DNA of 64,000 bases from Polynucleobacter sp. (GTDB lineage Bacteria; Pseudomonadota; Gammaproteobacteria; Burkholderiales; Burkholderiaceae_D): assembly GCA_021737945.1 (NCBI GenBank), contig JAIPCX010000001.1, positions 248,001 to 312,000 on the forward strand. Direction: 5' to 3'. Below, in pieces: positions 56,250 to 64,000 of the stretch; position 1 is the first letter of the stretch; each line of letters begins with the position of its first letter. A program made the translations under genes and the position numbers. The notes under the pieces are model-generated. The model was not told where the DNA came from, did no database searches, and worked only from the letters and a program-made list of their open reading frames with translations.

Positions 56250-58272
56250 GTCATCTCGTCAGCTAGGTCGTTACGTTGGTATTTTTACCTCCGGCTTGGC
56301 GCTATTACTCATATCGCTGGCTATACTCGAGCATGAAGGCTTCCCTCGTTTTTGGCTTGGTTATCTTTTACTGTTTACCTCCATCGTCGTCTACACAGGC
56401 ATCGGTTTATTTAGTCGCACATCCGATCTGGCTGATTACTACGTTGCGGGTCGTCGCATACCGTCTCTTTTTAATGGCATGGCGACCGCTGCTGACTGGA
56501 TATCAACGGCTAGTTTCATTGGGCTTGCGGGCGGACTCTATTTGCAAGGCTTTGATGGGCTGGCTTACATCATGGGTTGGACTGGCGGCTACTGTCTCGT
56601 TGCCTTGTTGATTGCTCCTTATCTGCGCAAATTCGGCGGCTATACCGTGCCAGATTATCTTGCCGCTCGATTTGGAAAAAACGGTAACGGCAACTCGGTA
56701 CGACTCATCGCTGTCGCTGCGACCTTACTTATTTCATTCATGTATGTCGTCGCACAAATCTATGGAGTAGGTTTGATTACGTCGCGCTTTACCGGCATTG
56801 ATTTTTCAGTCGGTATTTTCTTGGGACTAGCGAGTATTTTAGTGTGCTCCTTCCTAGGCGGCATGTTAGCAATCACCTGGACTCAAATTGCGCAGTACAT
56901 CATCATCATCATCGCGTTTACTATTCCGGTGGCTTGGCTGTCTGCAAAGCAAACCGGTGTACCGATACCGCAGATTGCGTATGGCTCTGCGATCGCAAAG
57001 CTCACCGCCTATGAATACATACTGGCCGATGACAGTAGCGAACAACAAGTGCGTGATTTATATCGCAAGCGTGCAGAAAACTATGAAAAAAAAATAGCAC
57101 AGTTGCCTAAATCCTGGGATGAAGGACGTATAGAAGCGCGCAAAAATCTGCAAGACCTGCAAACGAATAACGCATCGCTGATTGACATCAAAGCCGCTAA
57201 TCGCATGCTGACTGACTACCCAAAAAGTCCTGCGGATGCCAAACGGCGATGGCAACAAGAAATGGATCTTGATCTCGCGCGTTCTCAGCCACTGCAATCA
57301 CACACACAACCGTTTCAGGGATTCGACCGACAAAGCTCGGACATCAAACGCAATAATTTCATCGCTTTGATGTTTTGTTTGATGCTGGGTACAGCCGCAC
57401 TTCCCCATTTGCTGATGCGATCTTGCACCACGACCTCGGTGCAAGAAACACGTACCTCCGTATTTTGGGCTTTGTTTTTCATCATGCTGCTGTACACCGC
57501 ACTGCCCGCGATGGCGGTATTGGTGAAATTTGAAATCTATGCAAACTTGGTCGGCATCGACTTCGAAAACTTGCCGAGCTGGGTCACCTACTGGGCCAAT
57601 ATCGACACATCCAAACCCATGATCAGCATCGTTGATATCAACCTAGATGGACTCGTTCAATTAGCAGAAATAACGATCGATGGTGACATGATTGCACTGG
57701 CCGCACCAGAAATCGCCGGACTGCCGTATGTTATTTCCGCTTTGATCGCAGCAGGGGCTTTGGCTGCAGCACTATCAACTGCTGACGGTCTGCTATTAGT
57801 TATTTCTAGTGCACTCGCCCATGACACGTATTTCAGAATGGTCGATCCGGAAGCATCCAGTCTGCGGCAAGTCACTATTTCGAAATTACTATTACTGGTG
57901 GTTGCACTGCTCGCGACTTATGCGGCATCTCTCAGACCAGGGGATATCCTATCTTTAGTCAGCGCCGCCTTCTCTTTGGCTGCTTCTACACTTTTCCCTG
58001 CACTTGTTTTGGGCGTTTTTTGGAAACGAGCGAACCAGCAAGGGGCGATAGCTGGCATGCTCACTGGCTTTTTTGTCTGCCTCATCTATTTGGTGCAAAC
58101 CAGTCCTACTTTAGGCGGTGATATCAGTCGACTATGGTTTCATATTGCTCCCGTATCTGCGGGAATTTTTGGCGTGCCCGCTGCCTTCCTTGCCATGATC
58201 ATCGTGTCACTCATCACGGATCCACCCGGCCCTGACGAATTAGCCATGCTAGAAAATTTGCGAAGACCGTAA
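56236..58272 (+). CDS. Sodium:solute symporter, VC_2705 subfamily (ActP-related)
   Basis: 678 residues with 13 or more helices. SSS family features: DLADYYVAGRRIPSLFNGMA, ADWISTASFIGLAGGLYLQG, TAALPHLLMRSCTTTSVQE-like loop, and ALSTADGLLLVISSALAHD. A hydrophilic insert at about residues 257-360 (SSEQQVRDLYRKRAENYEKK) is a likely cytoplasmic or periplasmic coiled coil, not found in PutP. Acetate or other carboxylates are likely solutes from the relation to ActP. Confidence 0.92.
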   Translation: MSQSKSSRQLGRYVGIFTSGLALLLISLAILEHEGFPRFWLGYLLLFTSIVVYTGIGLFSRTSDLADYYVAGRRIPSLFNGMATAADWISTASFIGLAGGLYLQGFDGLAYIMGWTGGYCLVALLIAPYLRKFGGYTVPDYLAARFGKNGNGNSVRLIAVAATLLISFMYVVAQIYGVGLITSRFTGIDFSVGIFLGLASILVCSFLGGMLAITWTQIAQYIIIIIAFTIPVAWLSAKQTGVPIPQIAYGSAIAKLTAYEYILADDSSEQQVRDLYRKRAENYEKKIAQLPKSWDEGRIEARKNLQDLQTNNASLIDIKAANRMLTDYPKSPADAKRRWQQEMDLDLARSQPLQSHTQPFQGFDRQSSDIKRNNFIALMFCLMLGTAALPHLLMRSCTTTSVQETRTSVFWALFFIMLLYTALPAMAVLVKFEIYANLVGIDFENLPSWVTYWANIDTSKPMISIVDINLDGLVQLAEITIDGDMIALAAPEIAGLPYVISALIAAGALAAALSTADGLLLVISSALAHDTYFRMVDPEASSLRQVTISKLLLLVVALLATYAASLRPGDILSLVSAAFSLAASTLFPALVLGVFWKRANQQGAIAGMLTGFFVCLIYLVQTSPTLGGDISRLWFHIAPVSAGIFGVPAAFLAMIIVSLITDPPGPDELAMLENLRRP

Positions 58273-58346
58273 TATTCCTTCGCTGGCACATTTCTTGATA
58301 GGTAGCCCAGACATTCCCGCCATTTAATCTCCGGAGTTCTGGGCCC

Positions 58347-59762
58347 ATGGCCAATTTTTTCAATGAAATGTACGCCGATGGCGGAGCCAAGGTCCGTCCT
58401 CATTACCGTGCATTCGAAGACTGGTTAGCGGAGCAGCCCTCCGACATGCTGGCTCGCAAACGCGCTGAGGCCGATCTCATTTTTCGCCGCGTTGGCATTA
58501 CCTTCGCCGTTTACGGCAGTGATGCAGGTACTGAACGACTCATCCCGTTTGACATCATCCCGCGCATCATTCCGTCGTCCGAGTGGCAGCAACTGCAAGC
58601 CGGTTTAAAACAGCGCGTACAAGCACTCAATCTCTTCATCCACGACATTTACCACGATCAAAATATCGTAAAAGCCGGCGTGCTTCCGGCAGATCAGGTA
58701 TTTCGCAATGCGCAGTATCGACCGGAGATGCAAGGTATTTCAGTCGCTTCTGATATTTATGCGCACATCGCTGGCGTCGACATTGTGCGTGCAGGTGCGG
58801 GTGAGTTCTATGTACTGGAAGATAACTTGCGCGTACCGTCTGGCGTGTCGTACATGCTAGAAGATAGAAAAATGATGATGCGGCTTTTTCCCGATCTGTT
58901 CGCACGTCATAAAGTTGCACCCGTTGCTCATTACCCCGATCTTTTACTGGACATGCTGCGCTCGGTCGCGCCGCAAGGCGTTGACAATCCTACCGTCGTG
59001 GTGATGACACCGGGTATGTATAACTCAGCGTATTTTGAACACGCCTTTTTAGCGCAACAGATGGGTGTGGAACTGGTTGAAGGACAAGATCTGTTTGTAA
59101 ACGACAACCATGTTTACATGCGCACCACTCGCGGCCCCAAACGGGTCGACGTCATTTATCGTCGCGTCGATGATGACTTTCTTGATCCCTTAGTTTTTCG
59201 ATCGGATTCATCATTAGGAGTTGCGGGTTTATTGTCGGTGTATCGTGCTGGACGTGTAACGCTCGCTAACGCCATAGGCACGGGGGTAGCTGATGACAAA
59301 TCCATCTACCCCTACGTACCCGACATGATTCGGTTTTATCTGACGGAAGAGCCCATCCTAAACAATGTACCCACCTATCAATGCCGTAAAAAAGATGATC
59401 TGCAATACACCTTAGATCATCTTTCAGAATTAGTGGTTAAAGAAGTTCATGGTGCAGGCGGCTACGGCATGCTAGTAGGCCCCGCATCAACCAAAGCGGA
59501 AATCGAGAATTTTCGTGAACGACTCATAGCAAAACCCGAAGGCTACATCTCTCAACCCACCTTGGCATTGTCTGCCTGCCCGACTTACGTCGAATCCGGT
59601 ATTGCGCCACGACATATTGATTTACGTCCGTTTGTTTTGTCTGGCAAAACCGTCACCATGGTGCCCGGTGGATTAACACGCGTCGCGCTGAAAGAGGGAT
59701 CGCTCGTGGTGAATTCATCGCAAGGCGGCGGCACCAAAGATACGTGGGTTCTGGAGAATTAA
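58347..59762 (+). CDS. Circularly permuted type 2 ATP-grasp protein (Anbu cluster)
   Basis: 471 residues: MANFFNEMYADGGAKVRPHY, FDIIPRIIPSSEWQQLQAGL, LEDNLRVPSGVSYMLEDRK and the ligand region VKEVHGAGGYGMLVGPAS, HIDLRPFVLSG. The permuted ATP-grasp fold implies ATP-dependent peptide- or amide-bond formation. In many bacteria it forms a cluster with an alpha-E protein, a transglutaminase-like protein and Anbu, exactly the order here. Confidence 0.92.
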   Translation: MANFFNEMYADGGAKVRPHYRAFEDWLAEQPSDMLARKRAEADLIFRRVGITFAVYGSDAGTERLIPFDIIPRIIPSSEWQQLQAGLKQRVQALNLFIHDIYHDQNIVKAGVLPADQVFRNAQYRPEMQGISVASDIYAHIAGVDIVRAGAGEFYVLEDNLRVPSGVSYMLEDRKMMMRLFPDLFARHKVAPVAHYPDLLLDMLRSVAPQGVDNPTVVVMTPGMYNSAYFEHAFLAQQMGVELVEGQDLFVNDNHVYMRTTRGPKRVDVIYRRVDDDFLDPLVFRSDSSLGVAGLLSVYRAGRVTLANAIGTGVADDKSIYPYVPDMIRFYLTEEPILNNVPTYQCRKKDDLQYTLDHLSELVVKEVHGAGGYGMLVGPASTKAEIENFRERLIAKPEGYISQPTLALSACPTYVESGIAPRHIDLRPFVLSGKTVTMVPGGLTRVALKEGSLVVNSSQGGGTKDTWVLEN

Positions 59763-59763
59763 T

Positions 59764-60708
59764 ATGCTGAGTCGCACCGCCGATCATTTATTTTGGATGG
59801 CTCGTTACACCGAGCGCGCAGAAAATACAGCACGCATGCTGGACGTAAACATACAAACACAGCTACTGCCACAATCTGCCGAAGCGGCTGAACAAGGATG
59901 GCGCGCAGTGTTAGGCATCTCTGAATTACAACCTGCTTTTGATGAAAAATATGGCCTCGTTTCTCGAAAAGATGTGATTGATTTCATGGTGAGAGATCCG
60001 GATAACGGCTCATCCATCATTGCTTGTTTAACGCAAGCACGTGAAAATGCGCGCGCAGTTCGCGGCACTCTCACGACTGAAGTGTGGGAAACACAAAACA
60101 CCACTTGGCTAGAAATGAATGTTCTGCTGAAAGACAAAGTGCTGCAGCGCGATCCCAGTGAATTTTTTGAATGGGTAAAACATCGCTCGCACTTATCTCG
60201 CGGCGTCACCATAGGAACGATGCTTAAGGATGAATCGTTTTACTTCATTCGATTAGGTACGTTTCTAGAGCGCGCCGATAATACCGCTCGCTTGCTGGAT
60301 GTAAAATTTCATGGTAAAGATCATGAATTACTAGGAGCCACTGACAGAGATTTTTATCACTGGGCAGCGGTATTAAGATCAGTATCCGCATTTGAAACCT
60401 ACCGCAAAGCGTATCGCGATGTGATTACCCCTGAGCGCGTTGCTGAACTGTTGATTTTACGTGGTGATATGCCACGCTCGCTGATCGCCTGCATGAATGA
60501 AGTCGTTAATAATTTAGCTGAAGTGCGCAATGATATTTCAGCCGAGACTGAACGCTTCGCCGGCCGGCTGCACGCCGATCTCAAATTTAATAGCATGGAT
60601 GACATTTTGAAACATGGACTGCATGACTACCTGACTGAATTTTTAGAACACGTGTACGAGCTTGGTAATCGCGTCAGCCGTGATTTCTTGCTTCCACTTG
60701 CGGCATGA
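59764..60708 (+). CDS. Alpha-E domain protein (Anbu cluster)
   Basis: 314 residues, all helical by pattern: MLSRTADHLFWMARYTERAENTARMLDVN (parts: LFWMARYTERAENTARMLD), ETQNTTWLEMN, FYFIRLGTFLERADNTARLLDVK. The start is one base after the ATP-grasp stop. Binding partner of the ATP-grasp protein by context; no catalytic role known. Confidence 0.92.
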   Translation: MLSRTADHLFWMARYTERAENTARMLDVNIQTQLLPQSAEAAEQGWRAVLGISELQPAFDEKYGLVSRKDVIDFMVRDPDNGSSIIACLTQARENARAVRGTLTTEVWETQNTTWLEMNVLLKDKVLQRDPSEFFEWVKHRSHLSRGVTIGTMLKDESFYFIRLGTFLERADNTARLLDVKFHGKDHELLGATDRDFYHWAAVLRSVSAFETYRKAYRDVITPERVAELLILRGDMPRSLIACMNEVVNNLAEVRNDISAETERFAGRLHADLKFNSMDDILKHGLHDYLTEFLEHVYELGNRVSRDFLLPLAA

Positions 60709-61520
60709 AAAACCTAACGCTCTCCATACGACATGAAACTCTGTATCGGTATGAGAAACCAGTCGGATACACCTTGCAGCTGCTGCGCTTAACTCCGCGC
60801 ACGGAAGTCAGTCAGCGCATACAGCAGTGGGAAATTAAGACTCAGGGAAAACGACAAAGCTCCATCGATGCGTTTGGTAATAGTAGCGATATGCTGACGC
60901 TCGCCTTTCCACATCAAGAGATCAGCATTATTGCCAGTGGCTTAGTCGAAGTACAGCCCCCCGATCGGGGCCGCATGCCAGACAATGTGTCCATCTCGCC
61001 GCTGGCGTTTACAGTGCCTACGCGCTTGACCGAGCCCACCGAAACTATACGAGAATTTTCTAGTCGTCATTTATCAGCTCAGCCTAGCAGCTCGCAATTA
61101 ATAGCTCTGGCAGAAGCTATCTGCTCAGAAGTGAGCTACCAATCAGGAGCTACCGCAACCGAGAGTACGGCGGACATAGCCTTAGCTTTAGGTAAAGGCG
61201 TATGCCAAGATCACAGCCATCTTTTCATTGCGTGTTGCCATACGCTTGGTATACCTGCCCGCTATGTCTCAGGCTATATTGATCCGGGCGATGTAGAGCA
61301 CAGCGCCAGTCATGCCTGGATCGACGTGTGGGTAGAAGAGACGAACTACGCTGGCTGGGTCAGCATTGATGTCACGCATGCCTGCTTGCAGAGTGCGCGT
61401 TACTGCCGTTTGGCGGTGGGTAGGGATTATGAATCCGCTGCGCCGATACGTGGCATGCGCCGTGGAGGTGGTACTGAATCCATGTCGGTGAATGTAAAAG
61501 TAAGAGATATCGGACGCTGA
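60705..61520 (+). CDS. Transglutaminase-like cysteine peptidase-fold protein (Anbu cluster)
   Basis: 271 residues with N-terminal bacterial transglutaminase-like region (SIRHETLYRYEKPVGYTLQL) and the catalytic triad in GKGVCQDHSHLFIACC, SHAWIDVWV and the Asp in WVSIDVTHAC. Starts by ATGA overlap with the alpha-E gene. It should form or hydrolyse amide bonds; the substrate is unknown. Confidence 0.92.
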   Translation: MKNLTLSIRHETLYRYEKPVGYTLQLLRLTPRTEVSQRIQQWEIKTQGKRQSSIDAFGNSSDMLTLAFPHQEISIIASGLVEVQPPDRGRMPDNVSISPLAFTVPTRLTEPTETIREFSSRHLSAQPSSSQLIALAEAICSEVSYQSGATATESTADIALALGKGVCQDHSHLFIACCHTLGIPARYVSGYIDPGDVEHSASHAWIDVWVEETNYAGWVSIDVTHACLQSARYCRLAVGRDYESAAPIRGMRRGGGTESMSVNVKVRDIGR

Positions 61521-61600
61521 TTCAGAGCGGCCATCACAGACTAACTATGCAAAAATTATCTGTGCGCTAAAATGCAACTTTCATCTATTCGAGACTATCC

Positions 61601-62479
61601 ATGACTTATTGCGTTGGGATGCGATTGAATTCCGGACTAGTTTTTTTGTCGGATTCACGCACGAATGCGGGTGTTGATCATATCGGCAGCTTTCGAAAGA
61701 TGACGCTGTTCGAAAATCCTGGCGACCGCATCATGGTGTTGCTAACCGCGGGCAATCTCTCTATCTCGCAATCGGTAAGACAAACGATCGCGGAATATCG
61801 CACACCGGATGGCACCAGTATCTGGACCGCTTCATCCATGTATGAAGCGGCACAAATTGTCGGCGACTCGATTCGCAGCGTGCATAAGCGTGATGCCGAG
61901 TCACTCGAACAATTCGGTATTGATTTCAATGTTAGTCTGATTTTTGGTGGCCAAATTCGCGGCGAGCGTTGCCGTCTATTTCAAATGTACTCCGCTGGAA
62001 ATTTCATCGAATCCCACGATGAAAATCCTTACTTCCAGATTGGTGAATCAAAATACGGCAAGCCGATTATTGATCGTGTCGTTACACCGAATACGCCATT
62101 AGACGAAGCTGCTAAGTGTGCATTAATCTCCATGGACTCAACGCTGCGCTCAAACATTTCAGTAGGATATCCACTCGACCTATTACTCTATGATGAAGAT
62201 GCGCTAACGATTAATCGCTTCGTTACCATCGATGAAAAAAATCAGTATTTCCAAATGCTCCGCAATTCATGGGGTAAGGAATTACGCTCGGTATTTGAAG
62301 GGATTGCCGATCCCGTTTGGAATGCCGCTCCGGAAGCCACCAGCAACGTTTTATCGACGCGCGACAATTCAAATCAACCGGCACGCATAGCGCCTCCCGT
62401 AAGTATTGTGCGTACTGGGTCAGCACACAGCCCATTGCAAACCCTGGCTGAAAATAGCCCTCGTAAAATACAGTACTAA
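61601..62479 (+). CDS. anbu: Proteasome-like peptidase Anbu
   Basis: 292 residues in the Ntn-hydrolase fold. The N-terminus MTYCVGMRLNSGLVFLSDSR gives Thr as first residue after Met removal; D18 and K33 (FRKM) match the proteasome beta-subunit Thr1/Asp17/Lys33 set. It is the ancestral beta-subunit family, forming helical or ring assemblies in known structures. It is 80 bp after the transglutaminase gene, so it may have its own promoter but belongs with the cluster. The C-terminal about 50 residues are divergent, Ser/Asn-rich. Confidence 0.92.
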   Translation: MTYCVGMRLNSGLVFLSDSRTNAGVDHIGSFRKMTLFENPGDRIMVLLTAGNLSISQSVRQTIAEYRTPDGTSIWTASSMYEAAQIVGDSIRSVHKRDAESLEQFGIDFNVSLIFGGQIRGERCRLFQMYSAGNFIESHDENPYFQIGESKYGKPIIDRVVTPNTPLDEAAKCALISMDSTLRSNISVGYPLDLLLYDEDALTINRFVTIDEKNQYFQMLRNSWGKELRSVFEGIADPVWNAAPEATSNVLSTRDNSNQPARIAPPVSIVRTGSAHSPLQTLAENSPRKIQY

Positions 62480-62517
62480 GTAGCTTCATCATGCTTACTC
62501 ATAGCAGAGAAATCATC

Positions 62518-64000
62518 TTAGAGCGTCTTGCTACTCACGTTCAATAAAAATTCATCTATCCCAGCAATAATGGCTTTTTTATCTTTACCCGCTTTACTAG
62601 CTTCCAAGATCAGTTTGTCAACGATGATCTCCAGTACTTCTAAAGGTAACTCATCAGAGCGTGTAATGTAAGGAACTAGTATAGGCAAACCATCTGGGCC
62701 TGTAATGAGGTGACCTTTCATGCGTTCACGCAGCTCGGCAATGACCACGTTCTGAGCCAGTGATGCCTTGATCTCATCGAAAATAGTTGTATCGAAATCG
62801 TACTCATCATCGAAGATCAGTTCGGTCAATGTTGTATTGAACGCTAAGGATTGTGCAAAAATCAGCGCATCAGCATCATCGAGTTCCTGATCCTCCAAAT
62901 TCAAACCTTCCAGAGGAGGATTCGCACGAATTAGTTGACCAAGAGACAAAAATTCTTGATCGCGTAATGCGATATTCCGAAAATTGATAGTCTTAATATA
63001 TTTAAATTCAGGAAATAGAGTTAATGCCTTAGGGATGGATTGAATGACATCGCTATAAAAATCATCCTCAACCGCATCCTCGTCCAGAAAAATCTCCCTA
63101 TTTTGTTCCTGAACTACCGATCTCAACAACCAATACGTCGCCTGCAGCACATCTTTTTTGACCCCAAGTCCCTCCTGATAATAAGATGCCAGTTTTAAAT
63201 GAGCATCCTTAGAACCATTGTTTGCTGCTTTTAAATACCAGTTAAACGCTTTGACATCATTTGCTTCGACCCCTTTACCTTTGGCATACATCTTACCCAT
63301 CTGGAACTGAGCACCAGCATGGCCTTGCTCAGCCGCCTTGCGGTACCATTTAAACGCTTCGGTTTGATCTTGTTTCACACCTCGGCCTTTGGCGTACATA
63401 AACCCCAAATTAAACTGCGCATCAGCATCGCCTTGATCAGCCGCCTTGCGGTACCAATACGCGGCTTCAGATTTATCTTCTTTGATGCCGTGGCCTTCTT
63501 CATACATACACCCCAAATTACACTGCGCATCAGCATAACCTTGCTCTGCCGCCTTGCGGTACCAAATCACCGCTTGGGCATTATCTTGTTCCACACCTAG
63601 GCCTTTTTCGTACATCGTCCCTAAATTACACTGCGCAAAAGCATGGCCTTGCTCAGCCGCCTTGCGGTACCAAATCACCGCTTGGGCATCATCTTGTTTG
63701 ACGCTTAGGCCATGTCGGTACATCACTCCCAAATTACACTGCGCACTAGGATGGCCTTGCTCAGCCGCCTTGCGGTACCAATACACCGCTTGGGTACAAT
63801 CTTGTTCCACGCCTCGGCCAAGTTGGTACATCACCCCCAAATTAAATTGCGCAAAAGCATGGCCTTGCTCAGCCGCCTTGCGGAACCAATTCACCGCTTG
63901 CGCATAATCTTGTTTGACGCCTAGGCCATGTTGGTACATCACTCCCAAATTACACTGCGCACCAGCATCGCCTTGTTCAGCCGCCTTGCGGTACCAATAC
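62518..64000 (-). CDS. Sel1-repeat protein with LRR-like C-terminus (N-terminus beyond the right edge)
   Basis: The frame is open to the right edge; a Met at 63948 is inside a repeat, so the true start lies outside. At least eight Sel1-type repeats of 36 residues (pattern YRKAAEQGHAFAQCNLGVMY) stack from the edge to about 63140; DNA repeats of 108 bp are near-identical in their first half. After them come a Glu/Asp-rich region and LRR-like units (NFRNIALRDQEFLSLGQLIR; LEGLNLEDQELDDADALIFA). No signal seen. Sel1 solenoids mediate protein contacts; partner unknown. Converges on anbu. Confidence 0.85.
   Translation of the reverse strand, partial: YWYRKAAEQGDAGAQCNLGVMYQHGLGVKQDYAQAVNWFRKAAEQGHAFAQFNLGVMYQLGRGVEQDCTQAVYWYRKAAEQGHPSAQCNLGVMYRHGLSVKQDDAQAVIWYRKAAEQGHAFAQCNLGTMYEKGLGVEQDNAQAVIWYRKAAEQGYADAQCNLGCMYEEGHGIKEDKSEAAYWYRKAADQGDADAQFNLGFMYAKGRGVKQDQTEAFKWYRKAAEQGHAGAQFQMGKMYAKGKGVEANDVKAFNWYLKAANNGSKDAHLKLASYYQEGLGVKKDVLQATYWLLRSVVQEQNREIFLDEDAVEDDFYSDVIQSIPKALTLFPEFKYIKTINFRNIALRDQEFLSLGQLIRANPPLEGLNLEDQELDDADALIFAQSLAFNTTLTELIFDDEYDFDTTIFDEIKASLAQNVVIAELRERMKGHLITGPDGLPILVPYITRSDELPLEVLEIIVDKLILEASKAGKDKKAIIAGIDEFLLNVSSKTL

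Noticed and set aside
63319-63924. Plus-strand repetitive frames and 108-bp DNA repeats that could suggest a CRISPR or repeat element
   Set aside because: The repeats are in phase with Sel1 codons on the minus strand, without unique spacers; antisense frames are a by-product.
1-64000. Mobile elements, prophage, toxin-antitoxin or defence islands
   Set aside because: No transposase, integrase, inverted terminal repeats, restriction-modification or CRISPR genes were seen; the lone HNH protein is not enough.

Overview
The window looks like chromosome from a betaproteobacterium of the Burkholderiales type. The evidence is gene order and family content: rpsP-rimM-trmD-rplS followed by a CoA-type NUDIX hydrolase and a CobD/CbiB-like membrane protein; recA-recX-DUF2889-sucCD; DUF3579; phaA-phaB for polyhydroxybutyrate; etfBA with a long acyl-CoA dehydrogenase; type IV pilins. 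Exact genus cannot be told from sequence alone. No insertion sequence, integrase, phage gene or CRISPR array is visible.

Layout. 1-5.4 kb: a thiamine-diphosphate enzyme (cut by the window edge) divergent from an acyl-CoA synthetase, then a Rieske protein and a PQQ alcohol dehydrogenase that carries the extra Asp typical of lanthanide-dependent enzymes; both upstream regions share GAATTC-type heptamer arrays. 5.5-16.2 kb: small exported or membrane proteins, an HNH protein, a DMT permease with a very His-rich tail, a LysR-dioxygenase-cytochrome b561-YceI group, a SulP transporter, and a SUMF1-domain/di-haem (DUF1111) pair. 16.3-20.6 kb: a complete sigma-54 control unit, with an AcoR-like activator, a 13-bp-arm inverted repeat as probable activator site, a -24/-12 promoter, and an amidohydrolase plus a small Cys-rich exported protein. 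21-24.7 kb: SbmA/BacA-like transporter, ChaN-like protein, two tandem YceI proteins, a GlsB-type membrane protein. 24.8-26.7 kb: fumC whose 5' end is joined to a truncated pilin gene, next to an intact pilE-like gene.

27-46 kb is mostly housekeeping: DUF3579, CobD/CbiB-like, NUDIX, the rplS operon, fatty-acid oxidation (acyl-CoA dehydrogenase, etfA, etfB), tusA, a second NUDIX, alaS, a glycerophosphodiesterase, glnS, an exonuclease/GIY-YIG fusion, phaA-phaB (with a perfect FNR/ANR-type palindrome upstream) and tRNA-Leu(CAA). 46-64 kb: two membrane proteins, pilA under a sigma-54-type promoter, sucCD, DUF2889, recX, recA with a perfect SOS box, a TctDE-like two-component system leading into a DUF4212/sodium symporter pair, the four-gene Anbu (proteasome-like) cluster, and a Sel1-repeat protein running off the right edge.

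The most interesting places are the sigma-54/amidohydrolase unit, the pilin-fumC deletion junction, the Rieske/lanthanide-type PQQ dehydrogenase pair with shared operators, and the Anbu cluster, whose cellular role is still poorly understood.
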